NCBI RefSeq assembly: GCF_000764305.2
Contig: NW_025943705.1
Location: 125,371-189,370, forward strand
DNA: 64,000 bases
Direction of reading: 5' to 3'
From: Hyalella azteca
Taxonomy: Eukaryota > Arthropoda > Malacostraca > Amphipoda > Hyalellidae
Below, in pieces: positions 59,890-64,000 of this stretch (position 1 is its first letter; each line of letters opens with the position of its first letter). A model generated the notes under the pieces. It saw nothing but the letters and a program-made list of their open reading frames with translations. It was not told the origin of the DNA and did not search any database. The position numbers and the translations under genes were made by a program.

Positions 59890-60335
59890 GCTTCCTGTGA
59901 CACGCCCAGACCTCAGTCCCTGACAGCAAGCCCAGACCTCAGTCCCCGACAGCAAGCCCAGACCTCAGTCCCCGACAGCAAGCCCAGACCTCAGTCCCTG
60001 ACAGCAAGTCCAGACCTCAGTTCCCGACAGCAAGTCCAGACCTCAGTCCCTGACAGCAAGTCCAGACCTCAGTCCCTGACAGCAAGTCCAGACCTCAGTC
60101 CCCGACTGCAAGCCCAGACCTCAGTCCCTGACGACAAGTCCAGACCTCAGTCCCTGACAGCAAGCCCAGACCTCAGTCCCTGACAGCAAGTCCAGACCTC
60201 AGTCCCTAACAGCAAGTCCAGACCTCAGACCCTGACAGCAAGACCAGACCTCATTCCCTAACGACAAGCCCAGGCCTCATTCCCTAACGACAAGCCCAGA
60301 CCTCAGTCCCTGACAGCAGCCCAGACCACAATCCC
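59890..60335 (+). repeat. 26-bp minisatellite, CCCAGACCTCAGTCCCTGAC
   Basis: About seventeen units ending in AGCAAG, with TCCAGACC variants. Confidence 0.95.
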
Positions 60336-61162
60336 TGTGGTCTGTCCGAATATGCTGATTAATAAAAGAGTTCTAATAAAAAATGGATATATTGTGAACA
60401 ATATTATGCCGGTAAATTACCGGAGGTTCGGTTATACCTCTACAGTAATTGTGCGTGTACGAATAAAATCTAGTGACAGTGAGCCAGTCCCCAGAATATT
60501 GTATGATTTATGTAATATTATGTTTATTTTTAAGTAGAATAAGCACAGTCTTGATTCATGTTTACTCAACAGTTTGCATGAATAAAGAAATTTATGCTTT
60601 CAATCGAATTATGATTTAATAACCGACTATTTAATGAACTGACGCTAAATGAAATAAATTATTATTGAGTAATGATTATAAAAATATTTATTGATAATAA
60701 ACCCGGCGAAAATCAAGTCCTGAGTTTTATTTGAAAGTCTAAAGGCCATCTGACATGCTAATAGCTTCTCTTATTTACAATGCTATTTACCTGAGGTAAT
60801 TAGTGCCTTTGACTACCGCTTCTGCTTCAAAATTTTTATCAATTACCAAAATTAATCCCCATCGTAAATGTAAAATTAGTCGCCATATGTAGAGGACATA
60901 AAATAATCGATTAAGTGAGTGATTTTTCTGCACAATGCGAGTAATTCCAAAAATTTTGATGTTTTCTGGATCTTTGCACAATTTGCCGAAGGTCACATCG
61001 GTGTATATTATTCAAAAATTATTCATGATAAAATATCGGAATTTGAAAGACCAGTCCAGATCCAGCAGTGATTTTCGGTAGGGATATTCCGCACCCAGAA
61101 AAATTACCGTATCATTTGCCCAAATAGTGATTAGCTTTTCTTCATGTAGCACTAATACCTTA
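60336..61162. other. AT-rich spacer downstream of the MARVEL gene
   Basis: No gene or repeat recognised. Confidence 0.5.
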
Positions 61163-61168
61163 TTTATT
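61163..61168 (-). terminator. Candidate poly(A) signal of the MARVEL gene
   Basis: AATAAA on the minus strand lies about 240 bases after the stop codon at 61404. Confidence 0.4.
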
Positions 61169-61289
61169 ATTCTATCCTAACCTGAACCGGGATGACTCAC
61201 ACTAATGCCGAAAAACATCGCTATTTGGACAAAATCCAACAATTTCTTTGAGTGCACCATTTCATTATATATTAGGACCATCTCAATAT

Positions 61290-61430
61290 CTGGTAGACAC
61301 AAGATCTGGTAGATCTGATAATCCCAAGATCTGGTAGATCTGGTATTCCCAAAATCTGGTAGATCTGGTAATCCCAAGATCTGGTAGATCTGGTAGACCC
61401 ATCTCAAGATCTGGTAGTCCCAAGATCCCC
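61290..61430 (-). repeat. 24-bp minisatellite overlapping the MARVEL gene stop codon
   Basis: About six units contain AGATCTGGTAGATCTGGTA (plus strand). The first unit encodes the last residues and stop of the MARVEL protein at 61404. Confidence 0.88.
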
Positions 61431-63658
61431 AGAGTTGACGTTATTCCTATCCTGGTTTGGGACCACATAGGGACCTGGCCCCACCAAGCTTGGGGGAGGG
61501 ACGTAAGTTGGGGGAGGGGTGAAAGGTTGACTGTTAACCCCAGCGGGCATGGGGGGAGCGTTTACCCCCTGGGTATCAGTCCTCGCCAGTGCCCCCATGT
61601 TAACCAAGGAGAAATAAATGTCTGCTCCGTAGGCCACGGTCGCTAGGAGGGTAAATATCCCGCTTACGATCGCACCGGCGTCGATTTTTGCGACGGTGAA
61701 CATCACAATTGCTGCCACCATCAGCATCAGAGCGTAGAAGCTGTTCACTATGAACTCCTGTGAACAATATGGTGAATGAATCGTTCAATATGAATTAAAT
61801 TACAGTGTTGAAATTTTTTATTTTATGTATATTTTTTATCCATGAAATATGAATGACAGTGTTACAAATCACAGTGTTACAGTCTTTTATTTCATGGACA
61901 AAGTATATGGAATTCATGAGATTCACACTATAGACAGACGTTGCTTGGAGTTTTCGTCTTTACTTTCATCATGAATTTTGCTTGTGAAATTTCATTCCAT
62001 TCTGAAATAAATTTGCGATATGAATAATTTTTTCCTCTCCTAACTAAATCTATTTCATTTTAAAATAATTTACTACATTCTTTGATGGCTATTAAAACTA
62101 TGTTAGAAAAAAATATAACTCAGTACTCACTGCAGCGAGTGATAGAGGAGCGCATTTTCTCGTCGACGAAAACGTGAAGTCACGGACGGACGGACAGACA
62201 GACGGATAGACAGACAGACATACGGACATGACGAGCACAATAGCGCCTTTTTTCCATAAATGAGAAAATGCGCTAAAAATAGTGTAAATAAATATTTAAC
62301 CGCGTTGCATCCTTCTCACATTACACAATAAGATACAATAAAATGATAACAATGTAAAGAAAATAATACGAAAATAGCACTTTTGACTGACGTAGAGAGT
62401 TTTTTGGATGGCCATGCCACCGAAGACGTAGACGATGAGCAGGAAGCAGGTCTGCAGGAAAGCAGACACGACCATCGCTGTGATGAAGTACGCAGAGTCT
62501 TGGTCTGCTGTATTTCCTGGTCTTACTACGTGCAGTGAGAAGAATGTAGCCATTGCCACGATCAGGAACAACTGAAATAATAATGTAACACTAAATATTA
62601 AAAAAAATCAGCGATAATGTTTGAAGACTCAAATTATAGATTATCAATAGCTTGATCGCTTCATAATAAAGCAATTGAACCCTGCCTTCGACGTTAAACC
62701 TAGCAAATTACGGACCAGGCAATAAGTCCAGACGAAGCTATGCAGGAGCATATGTTCAGTCTTAAAATGCCTAGCAAATTACGGAGCAGGCAATAAGTCC
62801 AGCAGCTATCTCAATCAATCGTCAGTTATGGAAAGATCGGGTTCCAAAGGCCGGATCCCTTGTGAATCAAGTCACGAAAAGTTCAAGAATCGGCAACAGG
62901 CCATGGGCCTATTTCTTCAACGCCGACACTTCTATTCTATTCTATTCTATTCTGTTCTATTTTTTTCTATTCTAATCTATTATATTGTAAACCGTACTTG
63001 TAATTGCTTGACGCAAACGTTCGTTGTCTTTTCTGGTCCGTTATACTGTGCAATCAACAAATAGTGCAGTCTCTGGTTTTAAAAAGCAAATTATTCAAAT
63101 ATATTTAGCCTAATCATTATCATGTCAAACTTAGGAACAATACCTTGACTGAAAACGTTTGCATGATTCCGGAAAGTTAGCTGTTTTAATGGCAGAACGG
63201 TGCATTTCATTATAAGTGTCCTCCTCAAACACACAATACTTTAACGACAACATCTTTATTATTACTTAAATGAGGTCTCTTAAAAGCAGAGGCTCTTTAA
63301 AAAAAGCTCTTTATCCATCAAAATCATTTCCACATCACGCGGTGCGTCGCTTAAGTTATTTATACCTGCCTGACGGTTTCAGTTTTTGATTAGTGATTAG
63401 TGATTACTTTAGTTATCATGGATAAATTTGTGCAGTTTCATTTAATAAATATCGTGAAACTTGATTAGTTCATGGCTGAGAAACGTGTGCACATGTTTAA
63501 AGATGTGCAAATTTTAAATGTTCAGAAAATTTATGTCAATAATTATTAAATTATAGATATTATTGTTAATAATGGGGCAATAACAACATTTCATAACTCA
63601 CCAATTCGACGAGTTTTGTTATTCCAGACTTGGAGAAAAATATCGAAAGGTCCGCCAT
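61404..63658 (-). CDS. Four-helix MARVEL-type membrane protein
   Basis: Three minus-strand exons, 63602-63658, 62392-62571 and 61404-61757, join in phase 0 through GTGAGT/CAG and GTCAGT/CAG sites, giving 196 residues. Exon 1 encodes MADLSIFFSKSGITKLVEL, the cytosolic N-terminus and the start of helix 1. Predicted helices are at about residues 14-35, 46-71, 82-102 and 106-128. The cytosolic tail is Pro-rich (PPPTYVPPPS). Short N-terminus, four helices with a charged K-I-D loop before helix 4, and a Pro-rich tail match the MARVEL/CKLF-like family of arthropods, which act in membrane apposition and vesicle traffic. The exact orthologue is not recognised. The last eight residues (GDLGTTRS) and the stop are read from a 24-bp minisatellite. 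It has no evident functional link to the cuticle genes. Confidence 0.87.
62106..62278 (+). mobile_element. Palindrome-rich dispersed element copy 5 (in the last MARVEL intron)
   Basis: Same layout, inserted in the intron between exons 2 and 3 of the MARVEL gene. Confidence 0.84.
62802..62985 (+). mobile_element. About 155-bp dispersed repeat, copy 2, with a TATTC tail
   Basis: Same core as the copy at 25401, ending in a (TATTC)n microsatellite. It lies in intron 1 of the MARVEL gene. A 33-bp segment (CCTAGCAAATTACGGA...) is duplicated just upstream at about 62698 and 62769. Confidence 0.75.
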
Positions 63659-64000
63659 TTTTTTATTATTAGCTTCAGAATCTAAATAATCTGAATTGTA
63701 AAAAATTCCTTGGATTTTATCGGTAAAATAAATTTAGGATTTAAAATATAATTTGTAGTTGAAAATGTAGTACTGACAACAATAAACTTAATAGTAGAAG
63801 AAACAGGAAATCATAGTTCAATTTAGTTTGTAGAATTGTAAAATAATTAATATTGTATTTCCTACATAATTATAGTATTTCAAATAAATTAAACAATGAA
63901 AAGACGAAGAAAATGTAAATCTATCACTATGTATATATTTGATTTTTTTATCTATTTCACTTTATTCGACACGTAGCTAATTAAGAATCTTGACGATTCG
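63659..64000. other. Upstream region of the MARVEL gene
   Basis: AT-rich, without a clear TATA box in the usual place. The promoter may be TATA-less. Confidence 0.4.

Overview
The window looks like nuclear DNA of an arthropod, most likely a malacostracan (decapod-type) crustacean. This rests on three things: spliced genes for cuticle proteins with the arthropod Rebers-Riddiford (RR) chitin-binding domain, in the pro-resilin-like style common in crustaceans; an AT-rich background; and a very heavy load of minisatellites, by eye about a sixth of the window. The species is not determined. Nothing prokaryotic or viral was recognised.

Six spliced genes can be assembled by hand from exon ends, reading phase and GT/AG sites. 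Cut-A (10089-12338, minus) and Cut-B (14646-17098, minus, first exon uncertain) are neighbouring paralogues: small secreted RR proteins whose RR domain is split by a phase-1 intron. Cut-C (32408-34455, plus) is a secreted Asn/Gly/Tyr-repeat protein ending in a degenerate RR-like segment. Cut-D (37480-39028, minus) has signal peptide, His/Gly-rich linker and an intact RR domain. Cut-E (44627-49261, minus) joins a Gly-rich N-terminal exon, an RR exon and a large GGFGGQ-repeat exon into one pro-resilin-like protein of about 520 residues. The sixth (61404-63658, minus) is a complete three-exon four-helix MARVEL-type membrane protein. The five cuticle genes form a cluster that probably supplies matrix proteins to chitin during cuticle formation; the MARVEL gene is an unrelated neighbour.

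The most unusual feature is where the tandem repeats sit. In both Cut-A and Cut-B, the intron that splits the RR domain begins with a tandem array of the 5' splice site (16-bp and about 32-bp units) and ends with a tandem array of units carrying a 3' splice site (52-bp and about 120-185-bp units). Related events lie at other gene edges: duplicated stop-codon ends in Cut-C and Cut-D, a MARVEL C-terminus read from a minisatellite, and a five-unit repeat with TATA-like boxes and palindromes in front of Cut-E.

Dispersed repeats include a dimeric tRNA-derived SINE (two full copies plus fragments), a roughly 146-bp terminal-inverted-repeat element (four copies), a palindrome-rich element (five copies), and a roughly 155-bp repeat (two copies). 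Two assembly gaps are visible, 22725-22990 (N run) and one N at 57080, both inside or beside tandem repeats. The large AT-rich spacers (17100-31446 and 49546-61162) contain no gene that I can support.
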